From the NCBI GenBank assembly GCA_964036295.1, contig OZ038473.1, positions 14,869,862 through 14,933,861 on the forward strand: a DNA stretch of 64,000 nucleotides, in the 5' to 3' direction. The notes beneath the pieces were generated by a model. It was not told the DNA's origin, made no database searches, and was given only the letters and a program-made list of their open reading frames with translations. Each line of letters opens with the position of its first letter. The stretch's first letter is position 1. The position numbers were made by a program, and so were the translations under genes. Positions 62,746 through 64,000 of this stretch are shown here, one piece after another. This DNA comes from Plumapathes pennacea (Eukaryota; Cnidaria; Anthozoa; Antipatharia; Myriopathidae).

Positions 62746-63895
62746 TGCGATCGCTTGTGTATTTAGTCTCTGCGGCTGTATAAACATGTCATTGCTGCGA
62801 TCGCTTCTGTATTTACTGTCGGCGGCTGTATAAACATGTCATTACTGCGATCGCTTGTGTATTTACTCTCTGCGGCTGTATAAACATGCAATTACTGCCA
62901 TCACTCCTGTATTTACTGTCGGCGGCTGTATAAACATGTCATTACTGCCATCACTCCTGTATTTACTCTCTGCGGCCGTGTAAACATGCAATTACTGCGA
63001 TCGCTTGTGTAGTTACTCTCTGCGGCCGTGTAAACATGCAATTACTGCGATCGCTCCTGTAGTTACTCTCTGCGGCCGTGTAAACATGTCATTACTGCGA
63101 TCGCTCCTGTAGTTACTCTCTGCGGCCGTGTAAACATGTCATTACTGCGATCGCTTCTGTAGTTACTCTCTGCGGCCGTGTAAACATGTCATTACTGCGA
63201 TCGCTTCTGTAGTTACTCTCTGCGGCCGTGTAAACATGTCATTACTGCGATCGGTTCTGTAGTTACTCTCTGCGGCCGTATAAACATGCAATTACTGCGA
63301 TCGCTTCTGTAGTTACTCTCTGCGGCCGTGTAAACATGCAATTACTGCGATCGGTTTCTGTAGTTACTCTCTGCGGCCGTCTAAACATGGAATTACTGCG
63401 ATCGCTTCTGTAGTTACTCTCTGCGGTCGTGTAAACATAGAATTACTGCGAACATTGCTGTATTTACTCTCGGCGGCTGTATAAACATACAATTGCTGCG
63501 AACATTGCTGTATTTACTGGGGCTAAAGTCGCGCGAATTTTAAAAATCTTAGCGGTTCCGAATCTTAAAGATATATTTGATTCGGTTCCGATATCTCTTG
63601 TATTTAGTCTCTGCGGCTGCATAAACATAGAATAAACATAGAATTGCTGCAAACATTGCTGAATTTACTCTCTGCGGCCGTGTCAACATAGAATTGCTGC
63701 GAACATTGCTGTATTTACTCTCTGCGGCCGTGTAAACATAGAATTGCTGCGATCGCTTCTGTATTTACTCTCTGCGGCCGTGGAAACATAGAATCGCTGC
63801 GAACATTGCTGTATTTACTCTCTGCGGCCGTGCAAACATAGAATCGCTGCGAAAATTGCTGTATTTACTCTCTGCGGCTGTGTAAACATAGAAAT
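62746..63895. repeat. 50-bp minisatellite, about 21 units, interrupted once
   Basis: Units begin tgcgatcgct(t/c)(g/c)tgta, continue (t/g)ttactctctgcgg(c/t)(c/t)gt and end taaacatg(t/c)(c/a)attac. They are spaced 50 bp apart (62,746, 62,796 and on). The central units (about 63,000-63,400) are nearly identical and the outer ones more diverged. Positions 63,516-63,600 interrupt the array with a non-repeat segment. After it, units carry the aacattgctg version in place of gatcgcttctg. Confidence 0.93.
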
Positions 63896-64000
63896 GCTCC
63901 AATCTCTGGTGAATTTGATCTCGCCGGTTCTGAAGTCGGCCGAATTCAATTTAAACGGCACTGAACTCACGCGAATAAAACTCAAGCGAGTTAAAGCTTA

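Overview
The window is nuclear DNA of an animal, most probably a cnidarian (stony coral-like; moderate confidence). The reasons are interrupted coding signals with consensus GT..AG splice sites, a tRNA-Ser-headed SINE, a foldback element, microsatellites and AT-rich introns. There is no rRNA, no canonical tRNA, no CRISPR and no bacterial-type operon.

Positions 1 to about 47,487 (three quarters of the window) are one uninterrupted head-to-tail satellite array. It enters from the left edge, so its full length is not seen. The repeat unit is about 477 bp, roughly 100 copies. Each unit is itself an old dimer of two diverged half-units of about 248 bp (A) and 228 bp (B). Above the dimer there is higher-order structure: a 3.81-kb (8-dimer) segment in near-perfect tandem, a 2.86-kb (6-dimer) segment in tandem, and variant-specific domains along the array. 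The many 60-142 codon open frames here are repeat shadows and are not called as genes. A lone, strongly diverged half-unit outside the array (about 53,505-53,725) looks like a relative of the dispersed sequence from which the satellite grew.

Positions 47,488-60,340 are unique to low-copy, AT-rich DNA. A minus-strand first exon with a signal peptide and a perfect splice donor lies at 48,854-49,018. To its right is a candidate minus-strand gene assembled by eye from short exons, including two 27-nt microexons, between about 60.3 kb (possible 5' UTR exon) and 49.6 kb (terminal exon and AATAAA). Its exons join in one open frame of about 165 codons, but I do not recognise the product. A block of this gene carrying two or three exons has been duplicated in tandem at least four times (about 50.8-52.5, 54.5-56.3, 57.9-59.2 and 59.2-59.8 kb). 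Most copies carry frame or splice-site damage. A deletion-collapsed fragment of the same locus lies directly against the satellite edge (47.51-48.19 kb). A foldback palindrome, the SINE, a 47-bp minisatellite and a retroelement-like 3' end sit in the introns or flanks.

Positions 60,340-64,000 are richer in CpG. They hold a promoter-like stretch, a tandem duplication of about 0.55-0.6 kb whose second copy contains a long CA microsatellite, and a 50-bp minisatellite (about 21 units) punctuated by a recurring gaagtcNcgcgaattt-like motif.
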